Source: Oreohelix idahoensis | Lineage: Eukaryota > Mollusca > Gastropoda > Stylommatophora > Oreohelicidae | Length of the DNA stretch: 64,000 nucleotides | Direction: 5' to 3' | Assembly (NCBI GenBank): GCA_024509875.1 | Contig: JAMPIV010010592.1 | Span: 310,001 to 374,000, forward strand | Shown: positions 42,539 to 56,229 of the stretch, one piece after another | How the letters are laid out: each line of letters opens with the position of its first letter | How positions within the stretch are numbered: the stretch's first letter is position 1 | Notes under the pieces: generated by a model | The model's database searches: none | What the model was told of the DNA's origin: nothing | What the model saw: the letters and a program-made list of their open reading frames with translations, nothing else | Program-made: the position numbers and the translations under genes

Positions 42539-43395
42539 ACGTTCCTTTTATCTAATGTTTTTTCCGTCTGAAAATTCTTCCTCCAACACTGGTCGATTTT
42601 AGATAGTTAAATTCTTTGTTATATACCAATGGATCGCCGGTGAGTTTCCTTGATATAATCTGGATCATGTAGTAATGTCGTTAATGGTGTCTCTATGTCG
42701 CCTCTGAATACCCTTGATGGTGGCGTAATATACAGCCACCTGTCTCGACAAGCTGAGTACCACTACATGTCTGGTTCTAGCAGGGAACATGGTAAACGGG
42801 AAGTAATCCGAGAAGCACAATTGGGAGGGAGATGCGTTGCGTCCCTTTATGAAAAAAAGGACAGATACTAATGGGATACGAGTTAAGTGGTACGAGTAAG
42901 CTCCCCTTAGTTATACCAAATACTGAGCGATACAGAAATACGTGATATAGTGAGTGGAAGTAAGACTCACGAGTTTTGCAAGAAAGTCGAAGTAAAGGGT
43001 TTTAAGATAGGAACTTACAAATAAGAAGTTGATGAGTTCATGATGAGAGAACGTAGCGTAAAGACATACTGAGTTTGTGTCCAGCAAATACTTTGCTGAG
43101 CGTCTGTGGTCCCTACAGATTTACTGCTCATATTTGTCTAAGAAGTTATACAAGAGAACGGTTGTATTTGAGAACAGAAGTATTTTCAGAGGAGAAAACT
43201 GTGTTAGATTTATGAGAGGACAGTTTATTCGTTACAACAAGGAATGTAGTTGATTTTTTAATTTCAGTGAATCGAGAGGAACCGACTCAACGATGTCGTA
43301 ACAGCAGAACTGACTAAAACAGATAAATAATAATAGAGATTTGAACATTTTGGAAAATTAAGACTCCCTAGTGATGAGGCTAGTGTAACCAGATA
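42539..43395. other. Gene-free stretch
   Basis: No recognisable coding or repeat structure. Confidence 0.5.
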
Positions 43396-43765
43396 CTAAG
43401 AGAATTAAAGAAGCAACCACATACCAAGATAATTAAAGAAGCAACCACATAAGTAACCACATACCAAGAGAATTAAAGAAGCAACCACATAAGTAACCAC
43501 ATACCAAGAGAATCAAAGAAGTAACCACATAAGTAACCATATACCAAGAGAATTAAAGAATCAACCACATAAGTAACCACATACCAAGAGAATTAATAGA
43601 AGCAACCACGTAAGTAACCATATACAAAGAGAATTAAAGAATCAACCACATAAGTAACCACATACCAAGAGAATTAAAGAAGCAACCACGTAAGTAACCA
43701 TATACCAAGAGAATTAAAGAATCAACCACATAAGTAACAACATACCAAGAGAATTAAAGAAGCGA
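43396..43765. repeat. 40-bp minisatellite, about 9 copies
   Basis: The unit is aagtaaccacataccaagag followed by aattaaagaagcaaccacat. In the right half, odd and even units alternate (gcaaccacg / tcaaccaca and accatat / accacat), which gives an 80-bp higher-order unit. No reading frame. Confidence 0.93.
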
Positions 43766-45129
43766 CACTTTTGATACAAAATTATAACAAGGTATAACTT
43801 AGTCTTGAATCATCTATGACCAGTTACAGCGGTTCTCCGCTGAGGGCTATTTTTAGTTACTTGTATGGTTGAAATGCTAGCTAACGCAAGTGGAAGCTTT
43901 AACAGACCTAACAGAAGGGTGATTGCTGCATGAACTTTGATATTTCCTTATTTCCGAATGCAAGTAAGTTGGAAAATAAACCCTGAAACCAGAGAGAGGT
44001 ATTTATAAGTTCGTCACGCTTGGATGTTGTCATAACGTCTATCTGTTGCGGTTGAGTCTTAAAACTGAACAAAAATCAAAAGAACGGCAGTGATCAAATC
44101 TCCAACTATATTCGATTACCAACTTAAAAGTGTTTTGTGGCAATTGTCACGGACTGCCTCCCCTGCTTTGAAGTAGTGGTCCAACAGTGGCCAATACTCA
44201 AGAGTATCTAATAAGGGCCTTCTTGTCAAAGTTGTAGACAGAAGGATAATAACGCTTCTATCCCCAGGGAGTTTTCATATTTCCGAAGTCAAGAACAATG
44301 CTGCATTGGCAGGGCAATTGTTAACTTTATATCGGTCCGCCGCCTTTTGTGAAGAATAAAGCAATTATTAATTTCAGCTCGTCATGCCCCCACCCTGATT
44401 TACTCAGTGGAATTCTTCTTCTTAAGGTATAGCTCTGTTTAGAGAGTATTTAGTAAAGCGACTGAGACAAACATGCAGTACATTCAAAATGGTTAAATCG
44501 AAGTTAATATGTATTTTAACAAATAACAGATTGAATAATCATTTAGTTTTATCAAGGGTTTGAAAAAATGAATAATGATTTTTCAGAAAGTTACCATCAC
44601 TGTTGTGATGGAATGAATTTTTAAAAGGAGTTCATGTGGCAGCTTGAATGTTTACCTTATCTGCCAATGGTAGGTTCTGCTCCCGCTGGTGGTTTGGTTC
44701 TTGGTAGACTGATTACTAATAACGCTCGTTGCTGGTCAAGGATGTAGGGCATAGTACGTTCCCAGAAGTGTCACTGAGTGTCTACGAAGTTGGTCCCTCG
44801 TTTTAAAGCTCAGGCCTCTGTTCCCTTCTTGTTCCAGAGATAGTACCCTCAACTGGTACCACCAACAACTATGGTAAAAGAATAGAAACAAAACGCTCTC
44901 TGGAGTATTGCATTTTCCAACCCATAGTTATGGGTCCCCTTCTCTCTATTCCACCATCCCATCTACCTCTCTATTTACCCTCGATGCGAATTAAACTTAA
45001 TCCCTCATGAGAAAACTTTCTTTACATTTAAATTCAATAGCTTATATTTTTATTTTACATTTAAATGAAAAGGTTAATAGTACAGATATAAAATGTTTAC
45101 ATTTACATCTCCACTGATGTTAGAAATCT
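43766..45129. other. Gene-free stretch
   Basis: Nothing recognisable. The right part (45000-45129) is AT-rich and contains imperfect echoes (tgtttacatttacatctccactg) of the palindrome that follows. Confidence 0.5.
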
Positions 45130-45249
45130 ACAAGTGTAGATATAAATGAACACATATTCAATTTATATTGTGAACACTTTTCAATCTCCACTGATTGAAA
45201 AGTGTTCACAATATAAATTGAATATGTTTTCATTTATATCTACACTTGT
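45130..45249. repeat. 120-bp near-perfect palindrome
   Basis: Arms of 56 bp at 45130-45185 and 45194-45249 are reverse complements with one mismatch, around an 8-bp spacer, ctccactg. As RNA or single-stranded DNA it would fold into a very stable hairpin. It encodes nothing. Confidence 0.93.
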
Positions 45250-47079
45250 TGAACAGTTTGAAACTTTCATTAACTTTAAAGTGAACATGTTTACATAGAC
45301 ATCTACACTGGTTTGAAAATGTATATCTTATACTTAGAATGTAAATCATTTCTTTCTTATTTCCCTCCCTGCTCCATATGGAACTTGGGACTACTTAGGC
45401 TTTTAGTTTTCTTTCAGAAACTAGCAATAAAGCAGCCACCAGCCCTTGCAGTGGTGGTTCATGAAATCATCATTCTGTATGCTGAGGTTACCAGCCTCAA
45501 ATGACTTGGACATCCACTAGTGATTGTCACATAATAAAATTCACATGGCAATATATACATATTAGTTCACATGTTAGTAGTGACAAAATTTAAAATGTAA
45601 AATGTACAACTTATGCCAATCCTGGCTCACAGACCCTTTGCTCAGATGAATAAAGGCACTTGAATCGGCCTCTTACACGTTTTCTTGAGGGTCGTTACTT
45701 TTAACGTTCAGTTTCCTCAGATTCCGGTTCCTTCTTAAAATGGTAGAGTTTTCCTGGGCTGTGTAAGTCCTTCCAAAATGCTCCAATAAAAGTCGGCCTG
45801 ATAAATGGAATTCTGAATTCTAACTTTTGGCAAGGTATGGTTGTAGTCTTGGCAAGCGATTTCTCACAGTGAACTAGACTTGCAAAAATTACCAGATTAT
45901 ATTGCAAGTCTGCCCACGCATTTGTTTGTTACGTTGCCAATCAAACCGTCAGTCGTATTCAAACATGCGTGTAGTGTGGGGAAATTCAAATATTCCGACA
46001 TGGAATAATTATGCGCGTGATGCAGAGGTCACCTCTCCCATATATAGTAACAGAACATCCAATGCCTAGTGTACGAACTCACCAACACATATGTAAATTC
46101 CAACGGTAATGTGTGTCAGATGTAACAACTTTTTATTTTCAGATAAAGTAATGTCTACGTGATAGTCGGACAGGACACGATTATTTTATCTATGTCTGTC
46201 CATAAGGTGTCTCACAGACGAGTAATCTTGTTATCTCTCGCTTGAGCACGCAAAACCCGTCTCTTTACCACCTTGGCAACAGACGCACCATTGCCTTATC
46301 AGCGCTTAAACAAATACGCTGGGGGATTTTAGGGTTAATCTGTCGCGGCCAAGGTTTGGTACACGAGAATTTACCAACATGACTGCAGTTCCAATATTGC
46401 ATCACCTGTCTACTCTCTCAGCAGGGGTGGTCCGGTAAACAGACAAGACGAAATATTACAGAAAGGAGTGTAAGAATGAAAATACAAAATATTTAAGCAG
46501 ACCATTATGGGTTTACCGGCTCTAATCTCAGCAAAGCTGTGCCGCGCCTAGCAAATGTGATGTATTATCACCAACAAGGAATGTCAAATGTTTTGACAAT
46601 ATCAAATTTCTGCTATATAACAGAGAAAGACAAAAGTGCTGACCATGGAAAAGCACGTAAATAGTCAGTACAACAATTTAAAATGAGTACTGCCGGAGTG
46701 AGAGATCGAGAATATGTCACTACAAATCAATCCTGTGACAGCAATGATAATCATCATCATCAGGTAGTAACAGCAACAATGGGTGAAATAGTGCCCGCGA
46801 CCAGCCTTCAACAGCTCTACAGTTATGTACTGGTGTGCGAGTCCAGCCTATTTACAACCCTATAACTAATAACTTCTGCATGAAGCATTGCCTTCATACA
46901 AGGGAAGAATTCAGCGTAAAATATCAAGTAACAAAGACTGCCTACACCATTGATAACACAGAATTTGCATACCATGGGAGATGTCCTAAAACGACAACAT
47001 TCAAGATAACCGTCTTCCTGCCTCCATACCAGAGTACGTATACCGTATACACTGAACAGTAGAGAGCCTATACAAGAGT
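45250..47079. other. Gene-free stretch
   Basis: No coding frame with family features and no element ends were recognised. The small frames at 46683-46865 and 46835-47062 are not convincing. Confidence 0.45.
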
Positions 47080-47360
47080 TCTTCTAACACCTTTGACATT
47101 CGCAGATAAGGGTGTAACTCCATGCCCATATCTCCTTCTTCTTTGATCCTCAGCCGCCGACCATCAAAGCAGTCAGTGGCCACCACGCCTATTGGCGTCT
47201 TGTAGGGCAGCAACAAACTACTTCCACTTTGTTCGGTCGGCGACCATCCTTCGTACAGTGTCCCAGCTCTGGTTTATTCTTTGCATCTCGGCTTCCACAG
47301 ATCTCCGCCAAATTGTTTTTGGTTGGCCTCTCTTTCGCTTTCCAGTATCAAGATTTGGCA
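47080..47360 (-). pseudogene. LINE C-terminal fragment
   Basis: Minus-strand coding reads KRKRGQPKTIWRRSVEAEMQ, RINQSW, TVRRMVADRTKWK, stop, FVAALQDA. It is the same LINE family as 17985-18395. The in-frame stop and short length mark a dead 5'-truncated copy. Confidence 0.82.
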
Positions 47361-47551
47361 ATTGTCACGACAAACGCGTTCGCGTGTGACTAAATTTAGA
47401 TAATTTACACTTCGCGCAGTTTTTCATGCAGTGAAAGTATTCATGTCGCGTGTATTAATTTTGTGAACCGTGTGAGAATAGAACAATAATCAAGATAGCC
47501 ACCCTTGGGAGCAAGCACACAGTCAAGTCAAGTAGTTAGAACATGTTAGAA

Positions 47552-47940
47552 CAGTGTTTCTCAAGCAATGTGCCGCGGCACACTAGTGGGCCGCTACGCC
47601 TATCATAGTGTGCCGCAAATATTTTGTAAATTTACTACATGAAGTATATTTTTAGTGATTATGTAATGTGAAACTGATCTTACAGCTTGAATTATTTCAT
47701 TAATAATTGGAGCTATTAAGTGCTTTAAACAAAAATAGATACACTTCAAAATTATTTTAAAGACTTAAAAGAAAACCAAATTGAGAGTTTTCTTTATTCT
47801 AAAGTACCTACAAATTAGTGTATTTAATTTAGTATATATAACTGTAATTTTTTATTCAGGTGCGGGGTCAGATAGGTGTGCCGCAAGTTTTTAGACAATT
47901 GAAAAGTGTGCTGTGAACACAAAAAGGTTGAGAAACACTG
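47552..47940. mobile_element. hAT-type MITE (389 bp)
   Basis: Left end cagtgtttctcaa and right end ttgagaaacactg are a perfect 13-bp inverted repeat of the hAT type. The flanks tgttagaa and agatagaa match at 6 of 8 positions, compatible with an old 8-bp TSD. Subterminal gtgtgccgcaa-type motifs repeat near both ends. No transposase. Confidence 0.88.
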
Positions 47941-48074
47941 AGATAGAACATGAACATTAGTTAGGAAATAATAAAATTAAAAGTATAGTTAAAGACATAT
48001 TTATATTATATTACACATTACGTTTTGGGTATAATTATTATGTGAAATTGGTTTGATTTTGACTTCAGGTACAC

Positions 48075-48299
48075 TTGGAAATTAATAAAATTTCTTTTAA
48101 AAGATATTCGATACTAACACTTGTTTCGGAGGTTCTCAAGATGCAACAACAACAGCCCATTCCAGATTTGGACCCCAACATGGCAGCCATACAGCTCATT
48201 GCAAGAACGTTAGCAGCTGTAGAGAATCATTCAAAGTTTAACATTGTTAGAAATATTGTACACTATTGTGCATGTTACGGACTAATTGACAGCCTCTGA
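48075..48299 (+). CDS. Unrecognised small ORF, possible gag or first-exon fragment
   Basis: Within the frame, an ATG at 48141 starts MQQQQPIPDLDPNMAAIQLI and continues to about 39 residues of plausible helical protein before drifting into low-quality sequence. I do not recognise it. It could be the first exon of a gene, the N-terminus of a retroelement gag, or chance. Confidence 0.2.
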   Translation: MEINKISFKRYSILTLVSEVLKMQQQQPIPDLDPNMAAIQLIARTLAAVENHSKFNIVRNIVHYCACYGLIDSL

Positions 48300-49259
48300 C
48301 ATCAGTTCAGGTTAAGGCTCTATATTCTTTGGATGACCAAGATGTTGTGTGCGTATTCTGATCTTAGAATGTCAAAGTCCGTCGGGTTCATTTATATATT
48401 TTACAGGATTCCGTTAGGCACTACGTTAGTATCGATATTGTCTCTAGTAACCCGTGTGATGCGTTGATACTGGAACATGCTTCATATTAAGATTATGAGT
48501 ATTGACTGACCTGTCTGTTATTGCCTTATTAAATATCAGCAGTGTGAGATGCAGCGTGTTTAGGCAATTAAGTGTCACTGGTCATTATGGTTGAATAAAC
48601 ACAGTATGGAATTAAACTCAGAATACGGCATTTAATAAGACCAGTATTTGACGACTTAAACATTTTTAATGAACACTCTCATTTCATGAGTAGACACGAC
48701 TGTTCAAAGACATAGTTCATAATCACAGTTCATGTACGTGTCGAACGAGTTCTTGTTCTTCCTTAAAGCACATGTTCACTACTATATAGTTCTGTTTAAC
48801 GGTCAGTTCCTTTCGGCCAACATCCCGTGGCATAAATTCATTTTAATAATAGCCCTTTTCCCACTAGACTTACTTCCACTGCTAGTTTTGCAATATCCTT
48901 CTTACGCTAGGTTTACATCTTCTGCTAGTCGTCTAATATCCTTGTTACACTAGGTTTACGTCTGCTACTAGCTACATAATATTAGTTTACACTAGTCTTA
49001 CTCCTGCTGCTAGTTACGAATGTTCATTTGGCATACAATGCCAGGCTAATCCGCCATATATACAAACTGCGTTAATAACGACACGACTTACGTTTGATCC
49101 AAGAACACACTGCTAAATTGGCTTCCCAGCCACACATATAAATTCAGTGGACAATGCCACACAATCCTAAGTGGTTATACCACACATATCATAGTGGCTA
49201 GGCCACACTTGTAAAACGAAAAAAGCGCTTCGTGCTTATCGTTTGTTGAGCGCGCGCGG
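48300..49259. other. Gene-free stretch
   Basis: A short degenerate repeat of the phrase ctgctagtt / ctaggtttac / ttactcctgctgctag is visible at about 48875-49015. It is not a gene. Confidence 0.45.
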
Positions 49260-52200
49260 CGGGCGCTCCAGGTAAGCAAGTACTTGTGCAGTCATAGTCC
49301 CAAAACCACAACATCTAACCTTCTTTACACAAATAACATACCCACCCTTTGACTTTACCTAATCACACGAACCCCCAATACCATTAACTTCAACATATCA
49401 CTGCACTTGCGAGACTAAGACACACAAACACATGCTAAACGAAAGATAGCGCGTGCATTGAAGAAACCCTTTTTGAAATAATCATAAAGCAGGACATCAA
49501 CAGAACATTACATGAGAAAATATTCATGCAACTCAGATCAAGCCTGAACAACCTAATAAGAAAAATAAAAACAGTAAAAAAATTTTTTCCTCCATCGAAT
49601 AAACCTAAGAAAGGATCTATATCCTCTCTATCTCTCTCTCTCCCTTGAGCCAAAACGCCCCCATCCTTCTAACCTTTCAAATTACGTGACATTCTTCCAT
49701 ATCTTCATTACTCTACCGCTTCCCAATGTCATTCATGCCTATAATTTCTACACACAAAATCTTATAAACACTACAATCAATCCTTGCCTATCAAAACCCT
49801 TATCAAAACAACTTCTAATCTTCAGACATTCTTTTACCATTCTCTTCACTAGGTTGATCTTCAAACAAAATTCAGAACTTATACCTATTTTTCAACTTAG
49901 AAACAAAAGAAACCCCTCTATTACAATTCCCTATTCACAATATATTACAAAAGTGTCGACTACCAAACTTACTTCTTCTTCAACTACACAAATTCTTCAC
50001 TACTCTCTTCCTTCTAATGAAAAATAACTATGCACAGAACTCTCTCCAATTCTACGACGATTTTGTCCCTACCACTTCCGATCTGTAAAATTTTTTCGTT
50101 TCTTATTTCATCGACTTGCCAAACCTTAGCGCATTCTTCCCAAATCCCAAAGTCACCACACAATGGTTAACACTATCTCGAACAGAACCATTTATCATGA
50201 CATTATACTTCCCGTTAGCCACTTCCAAAACTCTTTCACTGAACTCTTATTTCACTTCTCAACCTTCTTACTTACTAGTCGCCTTTTCTCTAAATCCCTC
50301 GATCTTCTTCACTCCCGTCGGTATCCACACTTCGCACTTTCACCTCTATCCACCCCTTTTCTGCTTTTCACACTTCTTCAAAAAATTTCTTAGACTTTCA
50401 GGTCTCATCCTTACACTATCCCGCTCTCACCTCTTTCTTTTCTTAAACCCTCTATCCAACTTATTGATCGCTTTCTTCTAAAGACAAGAGCAGCAGTTCT
50501 TCGAAACAACCAACAGGGTCCCGATTTATTCCTCTCCTTAGTATCCCCACTTACCCACCTTACTAGTAAGTCTTCTTTTACAAGCCCTGCGTACAACTAT
50601 TTTCTTTTTACATGCATCTCAAACAAATCCCTACCTTGAATTCATCAGGGAAATAAACAGAGAAAATTAAAACAAAAGCAATAAAAAAATGGAACCCTCG
50701 TACACAGGCTTCAAAGAGCCCCTTTTTCGGTCGCCGATAACAATCACAAGCAAAATTCCCTTCTTCGTCAAACAATCTAGAACTTCGCTCACTGTAGAAC
50801 CTTTCTTCTAAATTCTTACGAAGAACTATAGACGAAGTTTTCTTCTCCAGAGTCATTCTCATTCTTCAATTTAGACCTGATCCTTTCCTATCAATACATC
50901 TCATGTTCATTCCTACTGCCTTCCTCTTACCTTCTTAATATGTCAGTACACAGGCAATACTCTTTCGCCTAGATCATATAAGCCAGGAACCCTTAGAAAC
51001 AAGATTACTCTACGCCCTTCCAGAGAATCCTTCAAGAACAGATCCCCTACTTTCCCCCCGTATCTTCTAAAAAACGAGGAGTAAAATAAAACTCGACATT
51101 CACGTTCCTTACTAAGAAAAGATCTATAATAGGACACGGTCGCATCCCCACCTCCTTGCTCGGCCCCCAGTTCCCCCTGCCTAGAGGCAAAGCTACCTGA
51201 AATCGAGTGGGGGAGGCCCAGTAAATCTGACACAAGGGAAAGCTGTCTCTTAGCCTATCCATTTTTATTCCTATATCGTTCCCCATTCATAATAACTATA
51301 CAAAATTCGTCAAGAGTCAACTGGAAACACACTCCAGCGCGCCCCTGTCTCGATTTACCTCACAGTAAACCTTTCTCCATCATCTTAGACTACTGGCTCC
51401 TTCACATACCCCCCAACTACCCACCTTCTATTTTCCTCAGTCTCCACACTTTAGAATCCCCTTCAAGCGTTTCCCCTACCTACCATAAGCAACTCACATC
51501 TGAAACATTCTTCCCACCCACCCTTCACTGTTGCCCTCCAATACCAACCGTGAATAGTCCAGTGCTTACTCCATTCTAAGTTACAAAGAAAACATTCCCC
51601 CTTCGACGAACTTTCATGTCATCTGCTTCCCCTAGTCTTTTACTATCTGTCGCTTCTATTAGCTTCCATCCTAATTCATAGGCAGGTGCCGTCTAGTCTC
51701 AACAAAGCTTCTTAGGAATTAGATTGCATATCCCTTTTATAAATATTTCACAAATTTTCCATATTCTTGATTAATTTGTTAAGTCCAATTCTAATTCCTT
51801 CTGAGAATAGATTATTTCAATAGTTATCTATGAATCAATAATCTCTTGGCTTGGATTCACCTGACTACTTCTTATACCAGTTAATTTCATATTAATCTTG
51901 TGCACTTCTTCCTTTTCCCTGAGTTATAGCCGCTGAACCAATTTCTTTATAGTATCTACCCCCAAATGCCTTTACTAAATCTCAGTCCTTTATAATACAA
52001 CTTTCACCAGATATCCCTCCTGTAAACTTCAGAAACACTTCAATAAAAACATATACAATAAACCTTAATTTTCAATTTCCCTTCAACGAATCATTAGGCG
52101 AATTAATTTTACATTAAATGATAGCCTATGTAGCTACAACAGTAACACATCCTCATACTTCCTATTATTCGATATCTGAAGATTTAAGCATGAATTACCC

Positions 52201-54218
52201 TTTCACCTTTAAGTAATTTTCTAGATAATTCCTATCTACTTATTAACAGTTTATTAGCTCCTAATTTATTTTGCTTGCGCTATGTCTAATTACTCGCCTT
52301 TGCAGAAGATTTGATCCCATTCATAGTAATCCGATAAATTCTTTTATAGAATCTTAAAACTTTTCCATTGAGATCAGCAAGGTGTATTTATCATTTTTAT
52401 AAGTGTACAAATACTTCCCCCCCATACTCGCTTAATCCAGTGATACCTACTTCCATTAGTCTATCAAGAAAAAGAGATTTACGTTCATTATCCCCACTCT
52501 GTAAATAATAATCTTTCCAACATACATTTTGTGTGTGCCCAAGTATCAGCAAATTTGAATTATTCAGCGATCCTATAGCTCCTAATTGCCAATGCTTCAG
52601 ATCAAAAACGAATCGAGCTGTTTGAACCAAGAAGCACTTCCTCCTAGAGATGTGTTCTTGGAATAGACATTCTAATTTATCATTTGCATTCACCCAATCC
52701 CCACATGAGCGATATTTGATTTCCGAAATACCGTATGCTCTTTCCCGTCCAAACACTAATGCCGTGCAAGTATAAGTCTTAATATTGACAAAAATCCAAT
52801 GAAAGGTTGCTAGTTTATTGACTTCAGCTTAAGGCCCAAACATACAAAGTTCTGCAAACAAATCTACATCCGACCCCTTCATCAAATTAAGGAATCCCTT
52901 CTAGAAATCACATTTTGATCCAATGTTTCTCTCGCATCTCCTAATGTGATAGAGCCTTTAAACCACTCATTCCCTATCATCTTAGCGTACGAATCCCACC
53001 CCGACCTAATCTTACGTCGTAACCACACCCAACCACATCCGACATTTCACCTCCAACTCTTTACCTCATGAGAAACCCCCCCTTCCGGTCGCGAATATAT
53101 CTATGTATTTCCATTTGTTATACGTTTTGGATTGCAATAAGTAAATTAGTAAATACCGAATTTTGTTATTTTTTCACCCTCCTGGTTTCAGTTTTTTGTA
53201 ATTATTTTTTATACCCTATTTAAAACTTTCAAAAACTTCTTCCCCTCCCACCACCCCCCCGCCCAAACAACACTGGTCTGCCTAAAAGGTAAACCCAAAA
53301 TCCCCTAACAGTCCCGCTTCACGCACCCGATAGCCCCCTCACCCGAATAAACCCCCTTAGACACCCCCACCCCCGACCATACCCCAACTCCCCCCCCGAA
53401 TCCCCCACCCGTGCCCTTACCTACCAGCCCCGCACACCCATATATCCAACTACGACCCACCCCCCCCCCCACCCTGACTCCCCCGATACTCAATTTTACA
53501 CCCTCCATCCCTTAATGACCCCTACTCCAATGCAGTGAAAACCATCCCTCCATTAAGAGCCGGCAAAAACTAACAAACATGTAAGTCATGACCTATCAGT
53601 AATACATTCCGACTTCATCCCCTTTTCACCCTGCCCATCTTACCCACTCAGCCCACATTTCACCTTATTTCCACCCCCATCTTCTCACCACGGTTCACCC
53701 CTCCCCAGTATGACTCCCGCCTCCCCCCGTACTCACCCCCGCCCTCCAAATCCTACCCTCATTGTCCCATCAGCCTATGCTCTTAGCCTCACAACATTGT
53801 TTCCTATCTTCCGCTTTCGTGCCATCTCCCACATTCCCAAAGAAACAACGTAACTATCCCCTCACCTCCTCACCTCAACTTCCGCACCGTCAGGGCCCTT
53901 CTTTCCGACCCCTATTTATTTTTGTGTGACGATCCGAGATAAAGACCCATCATCTGTCTTCCATATCCCTCTTCTCCACAACCCTGAACAAACCACTCCG
54001 CGTCACCACAAATGGTTCCTACCTACCTGCTATCCCTTAATCAATCTTTCTTAGATTATATCAAAAACCCCCATCCGGACTGCCTCAACCTTTTAGCGCA
54101 CTTCTCCAGCCCGCCTCCACAACACCTCCTTCGGCATTTCCTCCATCTCCGAATCATCTCCAACACCCCAAGCCCTAAAAACACGGAAAACAAGCAGACG
54201 AATCACGCCCATAAAATC

Positions 54219-54337
54219 CCCCCACCCTCCCCCCCCCCCCCTCCCCCCCCCCCCCCCCCCCTACCCACCCCCCCCCCCCCCCCTCATCCCCCCCCCCCCC
54301 CCCCTCATCCCCCCCCCCCCCCTCCCCCACACCTTAT
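54219..54337. repeat. Poly-C tract with interruptions
   Basis: About 120 bp that is almost only C, broken by single T or A bases and ccctcat units. The polyproline frame that covers it is a by-product. On the minus strand this is a G-run region able to form G-quadruplexes. Confidence 0.93.
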
Positions 54338-55111
54338 TATCCATCCCCGTACTCTACACCTCTTCGCCTCTGAACATCAGCTTGCCCCTCCCCCCCCACC
54401 CCTCCCCCTCCCGCCCTCTTCACTCGCTCCCTCTCTCTTCCCCTCCCCTATGATGATCGACTCTATCTCACCCATAGCATGTGAGGAGTAGAAGGTGCAC
54501 CGAGCGTTGTAACTTGATTTTACATTTTATAAATGATGCCTTGTCCTTTCTCAGCCTGCCTCCTCTGCCTTCCCCAATCGTCTAAATTCATTTTTGTTGG
54601 CTCTTTTGCGTTTAATACTTCCTGTCCCTACGTACTGTTAGCTATATATTGCTTTAAACTGACTTCGCTCTTTTTCGCTTCTTTTCTTTCCTTCTCACGT
54701 TTTTTTTAATTTTCTTTTTACCCAGTTTTTCTCATTCCTTTCCTGGATCCCAAGAGCTATTGCTGCTTTCTTTTTATTTTAAATGTTTAATTCTTCTATA
54801 ATCATAATCAATTCTTTCCTCTTTTGGCTAATTGAATATCTTTTTTTTATGTCCCGCAGCTTTTCTTAGGTCCAATCCTTTTCTGAGTCAAACCTAGCAG
54901 AGTGTTTACAGTTGGTGCGCCCTTCTTATTTCACTTTCATTTTCTACTACTAAATATCACATCCTCACTCAACCACTTCTTACTTCACTTCTTTAAGCAT
55001 CTCCATCACCGTTTAACCAAAATGTGTCATGCTGTTTCTTCCCCCATTTGCGTTGTTCCCATGTTAATTGAATCTTTATATCATCACACACACTTCCCAC
55101 ATACAATTGTT

Positions 55112-55430
55112 TTTTTTTTTTTTTTTTGTACCCCGCTAATACTCACTAAATCTCAGGTTATTTTTTATGCTACCGACAAAGATTTTCGTATATTCCTATT
55201 TTCCTTGTACAGAGACAATGTCCCTCGCCTTCAGGCATATACTCCCGTTTTCGAGTAACCCATTAGCATCCACAAACGCCATCCCATCGAACGAAACGCG
55301 AGACGAAGAGCCAGCTCCGCGTTATCTCTTAATCCACTCCACTCCCCGCGAAAAATCCCAAATCCTACCCTTTGATCTGAATCTCACCTGTCGTTCCGAG
55401 CGTTTGTAACAACTACCTAGCGACCTTCAC
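55112..55430 (-). mobile_element. Decayed SINE copy with G losses
   Basis: A T run at 55110-55128, then gctaatactc, aaatctcaggttat, ttgtacagagaca, tgtccctcgcc, cccattag and cgaaaaatcc in the same order as in the SINE at 4698-5052. Many G-containing stretches of the intact copies are shortened or replaced here (cgaggcgaaatc is seen as cactaaatc). Confidence 0.8.
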
Positions 55431-56229
55431 AAACCATTAATAATATTTCCCTTCCAATAATTATTTATTACTTCCATTTTGATAATCTCATTTGCAATTC
55501 TTCCGCTGCCCCGCAATTTCAATCCATGTTCTTTCAAATTATATTATTTTCATACCTAACTTTCGCTTTGAGGTCTCATCCCATTAGACTATAACAAGAT
55601 CAATTCTAGGTTTTCTTCCATTTCTTTCACTGCATTAGTTTGATAGAATTTCATCCTTGACTCCTCGATTTTTCATATCATTCGTTGGTGCGTAGTATTG
55701 TTTTATTGATAATTTATTTTTTTGAATCTTCCATCTGATCAATCAAATATCTTATATCAGTTGTTGTTGATGGGTTTCCTTTCAGTAATTCGCTTTCTAT
55801 TTCTTTCTTGTAGAATCGAATGTATTCTCGCCTTCGTTTGTGCTTCCGTCTCCGTTCTGCTTACAGTAGTTAAAGTACTGTCTTTTCTCCTGTTCTTTTA
55901 GTACTTTTCCTGCCCCTTCATCATGCTCTACTCGCTATTTTTACTACGAATGTGTATTAACCTATGGTTTCTTCGATTTTTCTGCTCCCGTGACCTTCTT
56001 TTATGATTTACCTGTTCTGTCTCTAGATTGTCCCTGACATTCCAAATAAAAATTCTTGTATCCTGCTTGTGCGTTCGAGGACTTCCTAGTTTTCTGTCAG
56101 TGGCTTCCTTTCGACTTTCACGCACTATGACAGTCTTCATACGAGCACAGACTCGCGAGTCCATCCTCTACAAGCACAAATTTTTTCCTTTATTGTCTGT
56201 TTCCTTAACGTGCTATTTTTTACTGCACA

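Noticed and set aside
43396..43765. CRISPR-like array
   Set aside because: Adjacent 40-bp repeats without unique spacers in an intron-bearing animal genome: a minisatellite.
54012..54491. Polyproline protein of 159 codons
   Set aside because: Produced by a poly-C tract in a G-poor domain, with no start context or family similarity.
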